Assembly (NCBI RefSeq): GCF_013416775.1
Contig: NZ_SZVI01000013.1
Span: 186,001-250,000 of the forward strand
Direction of reading: 5' to 3'
Source: Rhodoferax sp. BLA1
GTDB taxonomy: Bacteria; Pseudomonadota; Gammaproteobacteria; Burkholderiales; Burkholderiaceae_C
Length of the DNA: 64,000 bases
Shown here: in pieces, positions 8,727 through 16,333 of the stretch
Layout of the letters: each line of letters begins with the position of its first letter
Numbering within the stretch: position 1 is the stretch's first letter
The notes under the pieces: model-generated
Databases searched by the model: none
Told to the model about the DNA's origin: nothing
The model's input: the letters and a program-made list of their open reading frames with translations, nothing else
Translations under genes and position numbers: made by a program

Positions 8727-9665
8727 TTAATAGCTTTTTAAGTGTGGTGTTCCGAAACTGGAAAATCCTGTGTAGTCCGGGTAGATGGTTGAATGCTTAT
8801 AGCCAAACATTTTTTCTAGCCTATCTCGAATCGGCGCCTTTGCTTCAGCGCCAATACGGAATGTGTACAGGGCGCCAGTTTGTACTCCGCCGTGCAAGGG
8901 ATCGAACGCATGCGGTCGAACTGCGAGGCAGCATGCTTTGCGCCCATCCTCAATTCCCCACCATCCGTCCTGATTTTGAGGTGATTTCGGAAATTGAAAT
9001 CTATTCCCATTGGGGCGGAGAGATGCAGGAACTCCACCAAGCAAGAACCCCCCATTTTGCGCAAAGATCCGAGCATCTATTGCTGGCGGCTTCCACGCAA
9101 AAAATGATGTAGTCCATTCTCGGAAATCGAAGACATCAGGCTTCCACGGACGACTAAGTTCATCCTCCCAACCTCGATAAGCTTGGTTTTCATTTATGAG
9201 TCTGTCCGTGACATCGATGGCAAATAGGCGCGCATCTTTGTCTTCATGAACAACCTGGCCATTGCTCCACTTCTTTTCTACGGCAAACCACACAGCAACC
9301 CAAGCATTGAAGGTTATATCTATGAGTCTGGTAGGTGCTCCGTAGTGCTGCAGCATAGCCAATTGGTGCAGCACTGATAGCCGCCCATGCAATGGTGGGT
9401 TGTGAAGGCCCCAGCGGTGGAGTTCGGTCAGAATTTGGGACTCTTGCTTGAACAAATCGCCCTCTTTTGCTGTTGCAGCATTAGTGAGGCAGATACGCCG
9501 ATATAGAGAACTGTGCAGCGCCCAGGATGCATCTACCTGTCCTCGCCACGCAAACTGAATTCCATGAGCGACAGCTTTTTCCATCGTGCGCTCAATGATC
9601 TCGACAAGGCCTTCGAAGGACGTGATCTGTTCTTCGAAGGGTCCCCAAAATTCCTGTGCAGACAT
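8727..9665 (-). CDS. FRG-domain protein (integron cassette 2)
   Basis: A 312-residue soluble protein with the FRG signature FAWRGQ at residues 38-43, followed by the usual SLYRR segment and a conserved QHYGAPTRLID motif mid-protein. FRG domains are of unknown biochemistry and are common in accessory and phage-defence loci. The ATG at 9665 has a strong ribosome-binding site (AAGGAGTGAC); an in-frame TTG at 9683 lacks one. It lies between two attC-like sites, so it is the second cassette of the integron. Low-GC codons contrast with cysN. Defence is a hypothesis from family context only. Confidence 0.85.
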   Translation of the reverse strand: MSAQEFWGPFEEQITSFEGLVEIIERTMEKAVAHGIQFAWRGQVDASWALHSSLYRRICLTNAATAKEGDLFKQESQILTELHRWGLHNPPLHGRLSVLHQLAMLQHYGAPTRLIDITFNAWVAVWFAVEKKWSNGQVVHEDKDARLFAIDVTDRLINENQAYRGWEDELSRPWKPDVFDFREWTTSFFAWKPPAIDARIFAQNGGFLLGGVPASLRPNGNRFQFPKSPQNQDGWWGIEDGRKACCLAVRPHAFDPLHGGVQTGALYTFRIGAEAKAPIRDRLEKMFGYKHSTIYPDYTGFSSFGTPHLKSY

Positions 9666-9700
9666 GTCACTCCTTGAGTGCAAAAGGGCTAGCTTTCACA

Positions 9701-9808
9701 AGTTAACCGGCGCCGGAGCCCCGAAGGGGCGAAGGGTACCAACAGCGGGCATGAAAAGGCCGTAGGTATGCCCGTGGTTGGCGTCCGCGTTCAACGTGCT
9801 GGTTAGGC
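9701..9808 (-). other. attC-like recombination site following the HEPN cassette
   Basis: A 108-bp imperfect palindrome. On the - strand it opens with GCCTAAC (9808 to 9802), a perfect RYYYAAC core, and closes with GTTAACT (9707 to 9701), one mismatch from GTTRRRY. The central hairpin pairs CCAACAGCGGGCAT (from 9739) with ATGCCCGTGGTTGG (ends near 9781). Such a foldable single strand is what IntI recognises. The FRG start codon follows 36 bp downstream. Confidence 0.75.
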
Positions 9809-9905
9809 GGGTGGTTGATGAACAGTTGTTTGAGTTGAACATGACTGGAATTGGTTCGAGCGCCAGCGAATGTCACGCAAGCGCTGCCGATTGGGGCCAC
9901 AAAAG

Positions 9906-10355
9906 CTAAACACCGCCCTGGAACTTCCGTCTTTGATGGAAGGTAGTTGACCAAAAGTTCATCACTTGATCTGGAAAATTGCCGGTTAGGCTTGTGTAGT
10001 TGGAGACTGCGCGCTCAAGCAACTCCTCCGCATCTGACTTGAAGTCAAACTCAATAGCCTCATCGCCCGCATAGTGCTTTAGTTCGTTTCGAGTCTGGTT
10101 CATCATTTCGGCGACGAGCTTATCGATGTTTTCCGAAGTGTCGCCACAGTGTCGAGCAAGAAGAACAATCGTACTTTTGAGATTGTCAAAGGATGGCTCG
10201 AGTCCTAGCTTGCGCATTCTTTTCCCGAGGATCTCTTCAGCAGCCCCCGCGAGTGTGATGCAACTGATGTAATCCTCTTCAGACCACATCTGAAGTGCAC
10301 GTAAAAGTTGGTGCTCTGCAATCTCAAGAGCTGTCAGGACTTGGGGGGAGTTCAT
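9906..10355 (-). CDS. HEPN-like protein, possible RNase toxin (integron cassette 1)
   Basis: A 149-residue helical protein not identified by name. Features fit the HEPN superfamily: an N-terminal helix pair with the ITLAGAAEEILGK stretch (33-45), like AbiV-type proteins, and a C-terminal R-x4-H motif (RNELKH, R89-H94), the catalytic signature of HEPN RNases. The ATG at 10355 lies five bases beyond a GTTGGGC core site (10361-10367), the close spacing seen in integron cassettes. An attC-like site lies 97 bp beyond the stop. No antitoxin-like partner is adjacent, so an abortive-infection or stand-alone role is possible but unproven. Confidence 0.7.
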   Translation of the reverse strand: MNSPQVLTALEIAEHQLLRALQMWSEEDYISCITLAGAAEEILGKRMRKLGLEPSFDNLKSTIVLLARHCGDTSENIDKLVAEMMNQTRNELKHYAGDEAIEFDFKSDAEELLERAVSNYTSLTGNFPDQVMNFWSTTFHQRRKFQGGV

Positions 10356-10360
10356 CTAAA

Positions 10361-10367
10361 GCCCAAC
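10361..10367 (-). other. attI-like core site (cassette insertion point)
   Basis: The - strand reads GTTGGGC, matching GTTRRRY, directly before the first cassette gene. It lies between that gene and the oppositely oriented intI remnant. A CCCGG-AGTTTTG-CGGGATA hairpin lies alongside at about 10377-10395. Exact limits of an attI cannot be set by eye. Confidence 0.55.
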
Positions 10368-10471
10368 TTTGTTGTATCCCGGAGTTTTGCGGGATAACAA
10401 GGTAGCCAGTCAGATAGCATGTTTCAACTTCTGAAAAACATCTATTTTTTTCATAGACTTACAAAACAATA

Positions 10472-10487
10472 CTGTATTTATGTACAA
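10472..10487 (+). promoter_or_regulatory. LexA (SOS) box overlapping the intI start codon
   Basis: CTGT-ATTTATGT-ACAA differs by one base from the CTGT-N8-ACAG core of LexA sites, with the A/T-rich centre typical of them. It overlaps the ATG of the intI remnant. Many integron integrase genes carry a LexA box across the start or -10 region, which makes cassette shuffling SOS-dependent. Confidence 0.6.
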
Positions 10488-10712
10488 ACAAATTGATTTT
10501 GCCAAAGTCGCCTCTCCCGTTTTGCACTCTGTTCGGTTGCTTGACCAACTCCGCGAGCGCGTTCACTATAGCCGCCAAACCCAAAGGTCTTACCTTTGTA
10601 GAGTTCGGTTTTTTTTCGGTGGCGCGGAGACAACGGCACCATGCGCCAACCTTAGATCTACACCCAAGTACTGAAGATTTCTGTAGGTGGCGCCAAAGAT
10701 CCGCTCAACCTG
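10480..10712 (+). pseudogene. Integron integrase (intI), internally deleted remnant
   Basis: The first ~50 codons encode SVRLLDQLRERVHYSR and then TQRSYLCRVRFFF. This aligns closely with the conserved IntI N-terminus (SVKVLDQLRERIRYLHYS, then RTEQAYVHWVRAFI), with a 3-residue deletion. After a break and frame change, 10656-10712 encodes IYTQVLKISVGGAKDPLN, matching the extreme C-terminus of IntI (IYTHVLK, GG, SPLD). About 250 codons, including the R-H-R part of the tyrosine-recombinase active site, are missing; only the segment with the catalytic tyrosine (IYTHVL) remains. The gene is dead but marks the integron's origin. Confidence 0.8.
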
Positions 10713-10890
10713 CCGGTGAACAGATGCAGGCCACCATCACCCCTGTCATGGTTGCGTAGGTTATTCATGGGAAGATCGGCCCGAGCGCACACCGCGTCTG
10801 GCACCAAGATTGCTTGTTCAACGCGGTATGAACGCACCCATTGCCGCGCCTGATCGCTGCCCGATTCCTCAGCCAACTTGAGACCCACGC

Positions 10891-13800
10891 ATGTCCATCC
10901 ACGCCGCGCTGAACCACGTTACCCACTACTCGTATGACCGGCTGGTCGCCCTGGGGCCCCAGGTGGTCCGCCTGCGCCCTGCACCGCATTGCCGCAGCAA
11001 GATCATCTCGTACTCGCTCAAGATCGAGCCCGAAGGCCATTTCATCAACTGGCAGCAAGACCCGTTCGCCAACTACCAGGCGCGCTTGGTGTTTCCGGAC
11101 AAGACCAAAGAGTTCAAGGTCACCGTTGATGTGGTCATGGACATGGCGGTCTACAACCCGTTTGACTTCTTCCTGGAGCCCGAGGCCGAAGAGTTCCCGT
11201 TCAGCTACAAACCGGATCTCAAAGAGGAACTGGCGCCCTACCTGACACCTGACCCGATGACGCCGCTGGTGCAGGCTTACCTCGACAAAATCGACCGCAC
11301 CAAACGCCGCAGCGTGTTGTTTCTGGTGGACCTGAACCAGTCGGTGCAACACGCCGTCAACTACACCATTCGTATGGAGCCGGGGGTGCAAACGCCCGAA
11401 GAAACCCTCACGCTGGGTTCCGGCTCGTGCCGTGACTCGGCTTGGCTGATGGTGCAGCTGCTGCGCAATTGTGGTTTGGCCGCACGCTTTGTCTCGGGTT
11501 ACCTGATCCAGCTCAAACCCGACGTCAAATCGCTCGACGGCCCAAGCGGCACCGAGGTCGATTTCACCGACTTACACGCCTGGTGTGAGGTGTATTTACC
11601 TGGCGCGGGTTGGGTCGGGCTCGATGCCACCTCTGGCCTGCTGGCCGGTGAAGGCCACATTCCGCTGGCTTGCACACCGCAGCCGTCCGGTGCCGCACCG
11701 ATCGAAGGTGGCGTGGATGAGTCCGAAGTGACCTTTGCCCACCACATGCAGGTGACGCGCATTTACGAATCACCGCGTGTCACCAAACCCTACACCGAGG
11801 AACAATGGGACAACATCATGGCCTTGGGCCACGCGGTGGACGCCGATCTGCAGACCAGCGACGTGCGGCTGACCATGGGCGGTGAGCCGACCTTTGTGGC
11901 GGTCAGTGACCGTGACGCACCGGAATGGAATACCGACGCGCTGGGCCCGACCAAGCGCGGCTTCGCCACCGAATTGGTGCACAAGTTGCGCAAGGAATAC
12001 GGCGAAGGCGGCTTTTTGCACTACGGCCAGGGCAAGTGGTACCCCGGTGAACAACTGCCGCGCTGGGCCTTGAGCATCTACTGGCGCGCGGACGGCCAGC
12101 CCGTCTGGGCCAACCCCGCCCTGTTTGCCGACGAACGCGTGCCCACCCACTACACCAGCCAGGACGCGCAACGCTTTACCCACACGCTGGCGGCCAAACT
12201 GGGCATCACCGACAAGTTTGCCCAGACCGCGTATGAAGACAGCTGGTACTACCTGTGGCGCGAACGCCGCCTGCCGGTCAATGTGGACCCGTTCAATTCA
12301 AAGTTGGACGACGAGATGGAACGTGCCCGCCTGCGCCGCGTGTTCACCCAAAAACTCGACACCCCTGTCGGTTATGTGCTGCCGATCAAGGTGGCGGGTT
12401 ATGACGACACCTATGGCGCGGCCTGGACCACCGGCCCGTGGTTCTTGCGTGATGAACGCATGTACCTGATGCCGGGCGACTCACCCATGGGCCTGCGCCT
12501 GCCGCTGGACTCCCTGCCCTGGGTCAGCGAGGCCGACTTCCCGTACCTGATCGAGCAGGACCCGTCCACCTTGCGTGGTGAGCTGCCATTACATGCCAGC
12601 GTGGCTGCGCGTTACGCCAATGCGGCGTCTGACACTGCCACCGCACGCAGCAGCGTGAGCCCTGGCGCGCCCGATGGGGCCAGCAGCCACGCCCCAGGCA
12701 AGGCCGGTCTGGCACTTGGTGCGGCGCGCCGTGCCGCTGCCGCGGTGGCTTCGGCCATGACCGGCAACACCAGCGCGGCTGCCGCTTATCTGGCCGGCAC
12801 CGGCCCGCAGTCGGAGGCCAGCCGCCTGATGCAAAGCCCCACCGGCCCGGCCAGCAGCACTGCCAGCCACGCGCAAAGCAACTTCCAGCCCGAGCCCGCC
12901 AACTTTGCCCGTGTGCCGGATCGTCAGGAATCCGCCCACTGGATCACCCGCACCGCGCTGTGTGTGGAAGTACGCGATCCGCGCCGCGCCAATGGCCCCA
13001 AAGCCGAGGCGGTGGGCACGGCCTCTAGCGTGCTCTACATCTTCATGCCGCCGCTGGAGCGGCTGGAACACTACCTGGACCTGTTGGCCGCTGTGGAAGC
13101 CACCGCGCTAGAGCTGGGTGTACAGATCGTCATCGAGGGTTACCCACCACCGCGCGACCCACGCCTCAAACTGCTCAGCGTCACCCCCGACCCCGGTGTG
13201 ATCGAGGTCAACATCCACCCAGCCAACAGCTGGAAAGAGCTGGTCTACAACACCGAATTCCTCTACAACGCAGCGTTTGAGTCGCGCCTGAGCGCAGAGA
13301 AGTTCATGACCGATGGCCGCCACACCGGCACCGGTGGTGGCAACCACTTTGTGATGGGTGGCGCCACACCGGCCGACAGCCCGTTTTTGCGCAAACCCGA
13401 GTTGTTGGCCAGCCTGCTGCTGTACTGGCACAACCACCCGAGTCTGAGCTACCTGTTCAGCGGCATGTTTGTCGGGCCCACCAGCCAGGCACCGCGTGTG
13501 GACGAGGCTCGCAACGACCAGCTCTACGAGCTGGAGATTGCCATCGAACAAATCTACAAAAACCGCGAGATCCACGGCCAGTCGATGCCGCCCTGGCTGA
13601 TTGACCGCACGCTGCGCAACATCCTGATCGACGCCACCGGCAACACCCACCGCAGCGAGATCTCGATCGACAAGATGTACTCGCCCGACTCGGCCACCGG
13701 CCGCCTGGGCCTGCTGGAGCTGCGCGCGTTTGAGATGCCGCCGCACCCACACATGAGCAGTGTGCAGCAGCTGCTGTTGCGCGCCTTGATCGCTCGTTTC

Positions 13801-14520
13801 TGGAAAACACCGTACAAAGCCCCGGCCACCCGCTGGGGCACCGAGTTGCACGACCGCTTCATGTTGCCCAAGTTCATCGAGATGGATTTCCTGGACGTGA
13901 TGAGCGAAATGCGCGAGGCCGGTTACGCCTTTGACGACAGTTGGTTTGCGCCGCATGTGGAGTTCCGCTTCCCGCTGATCGGCTCGATCTGCACCGCAGG
14001 CATCCAGCTCACGCTGCGCAACGCGCTGGAGCCCTGGCATGTGATGGGGGAAGAAGGTGCACCGGGCGGCACCGCACGTTATGTCGATTCGTCGCTGGAA
14101 CGTATTGAAGTGCGGGTTACTGGCCTCAACGAGAGCCGTTATGTGGTCACCTGCAACGGCCGCGCGATGGCCTTACAACCGACCGGTGTGCAAGGGGAAT
14201 ATGTCGGCGGTGTGCGTTACAAGGCCTGGAACCCGCCAAGCAGCCTGCACCCGAGCATTGGTGTGCACGCGCCGCTGGTGTTTGACGTTATCGACACCTG
14301 GATAAAACGCTCACTCGGTGGTTGCCAATACCATGTGGCGCACCCGGGTGGCCTGAGTTACCAGAGCCTGCCGGTCAACGCCAACGAGGCAGAAAGCCGA
14401 CGCCTGTCACGCTTCACCGCCATGGGCCACACGCCGGGGGTTGTGCAGGTGCCCGCCGCCACCATCAACCAGCCCGGCAGCCGTGAGTTTCCGTTCACGC
14501 TGGACTTGCGTCGGGGCTAA
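10891..14520 (+). CDS. Transglutaminase-like protease domain fused to DUF2126
   Basis: A 1209-residue cytoplasmic protein. The N-terminal part (~1-280) is a bacterial transglutaminase-like domain with the catalytic triad visible: Cys180 in SGSCRDSAW, His229 in DLHAWCEV and Asp245 in GLDATSG. The rest is the long DUF2126 region, ending in a segment homologous to the C-terminus of the family (PGVVQVP and the following residues). A Ser/Ala-rich linker (~570-680) interrupts DUF2126. In relatives such genes cluster with circularly permuted ATP-grasp (DUF404/DUF407) and alpha-E (DUF403) genes, hinting at peptide amide ligation and cleavage, but those partners are absent next to this copy. Substrate unknown. 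The start at 10891 gives the expected N-terminus. Confidence 0.9.
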   Translation: MSIHAALNHVTHYSYDRLVALGPQVVRLRPAPHCRSKIISYSLKIEPEGHFINWQQDPFANYQARLVFPDKTKEFKVTVDVVMDMAVYNPFDFFLEPEAEEFPFSYKPDLKEELAPYLTPDPMTPLVQAYLDKIDRTKRRSVLFLVDLNQSVQHAVNYTIRMEPGVQTPEETLTLGSGSCRDSAWLMVQLLRNCGLAARFVSGYLIQLKPDVKSLDGPSGTEVDFTDLHAWCEVYLPGAGWVGLDATSGLLAGEGHIPLACTPQPSGAAPIEGGVDESEVTFAHHMQVTRIYESPRVTKPYTEEQWDNIMALGHAVDADLQTSDVRLTMGGEPTFVAVSDRDAPEWNTDALGPTKRGFATELVHKLRKEYGEGGFLHYGQGKWYPGEQLPRWALSIYWRADGQPVWANPALFADERVPTHYTSQDAQRFTHTLAAKLGITDKFAQTAYEDSWYYLWRERRLPVNVDPFNSKLDDEMERARLRRVFTQKLDTPVGYVLPIKVAGYDDTYGAAWTTGPWFLRDERMYLMPGDSPMGLRLPLDSLPWVSEADFPYLIEQDPSTLRGELPLHASVAARYANAASDTATARSSVSPGAPDGASSHAPGKAGLALGAARRAAAAVASAMTGNTSAAAAYLAGTGPQSEASRLMQSPTGPASSTASHAQSNFQPEPANFARVPDRQESAHWITRTALCVEVRDPRRANGPKAEAVGTASSVLYIFMPPLERLEHYLDLLAAVEATALELGVQIVIEGYPPPRDPRLKLLSVTPDPGVIEVNIHPANSWKELVYNTEFLYNAAFESRLSAEKFMTDGRHTGTGGGNHFVMGGATPADSPFLRKPELLASLLLYWHNHPSLSYLFSGMFVGPTSQAPRVDEARNDQLYELEIAIEQIYKNREIHGQSMPPWLIDRTLRNILIDATGNTHRSEISIDKMYSPDSATGRLGLLELRAFEMPPHPHMSSVQQLLLRALIARFWKTPYKAPATRWGTELHDRFMLPKFIEMDFLDVMSEMREAGYAFDDSWFAPHVEFRFPLIGSICTAGIQLTLRNALEPWHVMGEEGAPGGTARYVDSSLERIEVRVTGLNESRYVVTCNGRAMALQPTGVQGEYVGGVRYKAWNPPSSLHPSIGVHAPLVFDVIDTWIKRSLGGCQYHVAHPGGLSYQSLPVNANEAESRRLSRFTAMGHTPGVVQVPAATINQPGSREFPFTLDLRRG

Positions 14521-14564
14521 ACAGCCGACACATCCACGGATGTCCTGGCGCGTTGGGGGGCCAT

Positions 14565-14784
14565 GTGGGCCAAAGCGGCAGGCCTCATACGCGCTGCGCT
14601 TTGCGAAATCGGCCCACCGCTTTGGCCCACACCGCCTGAGACGATGTCAGCAATCGAGGCCTTCTGGAGCCCGGAGGTTAGATGCGGGCGAACTTGTGAC
14701 GCATCTTGCAGTGGGTGGGGTGTTGGGGACCACCGATTTCGCAAAGCGCAGCGCGTATGAGGTGGGCCCCAATACCCCGCCCAC
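14565..14784. repeat. Nested inverted-repeat element: two opposite copies of a 30-bp core in different stems
   Basis: A 30-bp core at 14583-14612 recurs as a perfect inverted copy at 14733-14762. Copy one is enclosed by a perfect 14-bp stem, GTGGGCCAAAGCGG (14565-14578) and CCGCTTTGGCCCAC (14617-14630). Copy two is enclosed by a different 18-bp stem, GTGGGTGGGGTGTTGGGG (14711-14728) and its partner at 14767-14784, with two G:U-type mismatches. A small GATGCG/CGCATC hairpin lies between. There is no coding potential. It fills most of the 472-bp gap between the transglutaminase and acyltransferase genes. Confidence 0.8.
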
Positions 14785-14829
14785 TGCCACCCACAGTCTG
14801 CGATTCCACAGGTAAACATATCTTTTTCG

Positions 14830-14870
14830 ATAGCTATCAGCCCTTGATTCATAAGGGCTAGAGGCTATTT
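14830..14870 (+). repeat. 42-bp palindromic repeat, copy 5 (well preserved)
   Basis: ATAGCT-ATCA-GCCCTT-GATTCAT-AAGGGC-TAGAGGC-TATTT: one of the best copies, with an intact GCCCTT/AAGGGC stem followed by a run of T. It lies in the non-coding stretch upstream of the acyltransferase. Confidence 0.8.
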
Positions 14871-14992
14871 TTTTGCAAAACAGGAAAACGTCAGCCAAGC
14901 CACCCACTGACCAGCTAACATGCCCCGCTAAGCAGCGCCCTGCAAGCCTATGCCACCCCGTTGCCCAACCCACTCAGACAGGAGCATGAACC

Positions 14993-16300
14993 GTGATCTC
15001 GCGCGCCCTCGACCCCGGTGAAGCGTTCTTTTTCCTGTCTGACCAGCTCTCGTGTATGAACTTTGTCGTGTTGGCCGAGCGCAGCGGCACCCTGGCACCT
15101 GCGGCGATCCACCGCGCACTCGACACCGTGCAACACGAACACGCGCTGCTGCAAACCCGCATCAGCTGGACAGAGGCCAACGGCCTGCGTTTTGAGCCGG
15201 AGCCCGGCCAAAAGATTGATTTGGTGTGCCACAGGGCCAGGGGCCAACACTGGCAGCGCCTGATCGAGCAGGAACTCTCACACACCTTTGCACCAGACAG
15301 CGCACCGCTGATGCGCTGCCACTACATCGCACTGCCTGCCACGAACGCCTGTGTGCTGGCGCTGACTTTTCACCACTCGGTGGCCGATGGCCGCTCTGGC
15401 ACCGCCATCCTGCGCCGAATGCTCAGCCTGATGGTCCAGGACACAACCCCAGAGGCAGATACCGGTGCTACACACCTGCCCCCCATGGCCGAGCTGATGC
15501 CCGCGCCCTACCGCTGGGCCGAACAGCCCGACGCCGCCAAACAATTGCGCAACACCCTGGTGGCCGACTACCGCCGCCATGGCCTGCTGCCAAGCATTCC
15601 CTGGCTGGCTGCAGAGGCCAAGCACCGCGAGCCCCGGCTGATGCGTGTGTTGCTCGATACCGCCACCACCTCCCACCTGATCGAACAGGCACGCGCCCAA
15701 GGCTGCACCGTGCATGGCGCCTTGTGTGCCACCCAGTTGCTGGCGCAGTGGCAGCTGCAGCCCACCGCTGAGCCGGTGGCGTCTTTTTTATGTTGCCCGG
15801 TGGACTTGCGCCCGCACCTGGAGGGCACACCTGCCACCTCACCCACGGGCTTTTTCACATCGCTGATCTCGGGCAGCTTTTTGACCGGGCCAGACACACA
15901 GGCCTGGGCGCTGGCGCGTGAGATCGTGGCCCAGACTCGCAAACAAATCGCGCGGGGTGAAGGCCACCTGCTCTACCACCTGTATGGGCTGGACGGCTCG
16001 CCGCTGCCGCCGCAGGCATTGGAGAGTTTTCGCAAAAAAAGCATGGCCTCACTTCCCAACACCATGGTCAGCAACATCGGGGTGGTCGAAGCGGTGGCAG
16101 ATGACCCGGCGGTGCAAGCCATCTCGTTTGCGCTGTGCCCGATGCCGTACCAGACGCTGTTCACCGCCGCCAGTTGTTACCAGGGCCAGCTGATCCTGAA
16201 CATTGGCTATGACGCAGCGCGCATCACACCCGACACCGCCCAGGCGCTGGCCGCCGGGCTACAGAACAGGCTGGTGTTGATGGCTCAAAACCCGTCTTAG
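14993..16300 (+). CDS. Condensation-domain-like acyltransferase (PapA/WES-type fold)
   Basis: A 435-residue protein with the condensation-superfamily active-site motif HHxxxDG (HHSVADG, 127-133) in the expected position. An N-terminal SDQLSCMNFVV segment resembles PapA5-like and phthiocerol acyltransferases. Such enzymes move an acyl group from CoA or a carrier protein onto an alcohol or amine. It starts at GTG 14993, preceded by AGGAG nine bases upstream; a nearby ATG is out of frame. No carrier protein or NRPS gene is adjacent, so the substrate is unknown. Its stop codon lies inside a copy of the 42-bp repeat. Confidence 0.7.
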   Translation: MISRALDPGEAFFFLSDQLSCMNFVVLAERSGTLAPAAIHRALDTVQHEHALLQTRISWTEANGLRFEPEPGQKIDLVCHRARGQHWQRLIEQELSHTFAPDSAPLMRCHYIALPATNACVLALTFHHSVADGRSGTAILRRMLSLMVQDTTPEADTGATHLPPMAELMPAPYRWAEQPDAAKQLRNTLVADYRRHGLLPSIPWLAAEAKHREPRLMRVLLDTATTSHLIEQARAQGCTVHGALCATQLLAQWQLQPTAEPVASFLCCPVDLRPHLEGTPATSPTGFFTSLISGSFLTGPDTQAWALAREIVAQTRKQIARGEGHLLYHLYGLDGSPLPPQALESFRKKSMASLPNTMVSNIGVVEAVADDPAVQAISFALCPMPYQTLFTAASCYQGQLILNIGYDAARITPDTAQALAAGLQNRLVLMAQNPS

Positions 16301-16328
16301 CCCTTACCAAACAAGGCGATACAGCTAT
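16287..16328 (-). repeat. 42-bp palindromic repeat, copy 6, between convergent genes
   Basis: The - strand order is ATAGCT, a CCTTG arm, GTAAGGGCTA, then GGGTTTT. It spans the last codons and stop of the acyltransferase and fills the 33-bp gap to the convergent MFS gene. Its hairpin and flanking A/T run could terminate transcription from both sides. Confidence 0.65.
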
Positions 16329-16333
16329 TTTTT

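Larger units (their letters stand above)
8553..10712 (-). mobile_element. Degenerate chromosomal integron: decayed intI, attI-like site and two gene cassettes
   Basis: The arrangement is that of an integron. A remnant integrase gene reads rightward from 10480. A core site GTTGGGC lies just before the first cassette. Two genes read leftward, away from intI, and each is followed by a 108-132 bp imperfect palindrome bounded by integron core sites. The order is intI remnant, attI-like core, HEPN-type gene, attC, FRG gene, attC. The cassette DNA is visibly more A+T-rich than the flanking cysN and transglutaminase genes. With intI lacking its middle, the array should no longer be mobile by itself. 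The integron reading is an inference from combined signals, each listed separately. Confidence 0.8.

Noticed and set aside
8645..9112. 155-codon rightward frame inside the FRG gene
   Set aside because: It is antisense to the FRG gene, which has family motifs and a strong ribosome-binding site.
10741..10890. Promoter for the transglutaminase gene
   Set aside because: No convincing -35/-10 pair or ribosome-binding site could be picked out, so no site is called.
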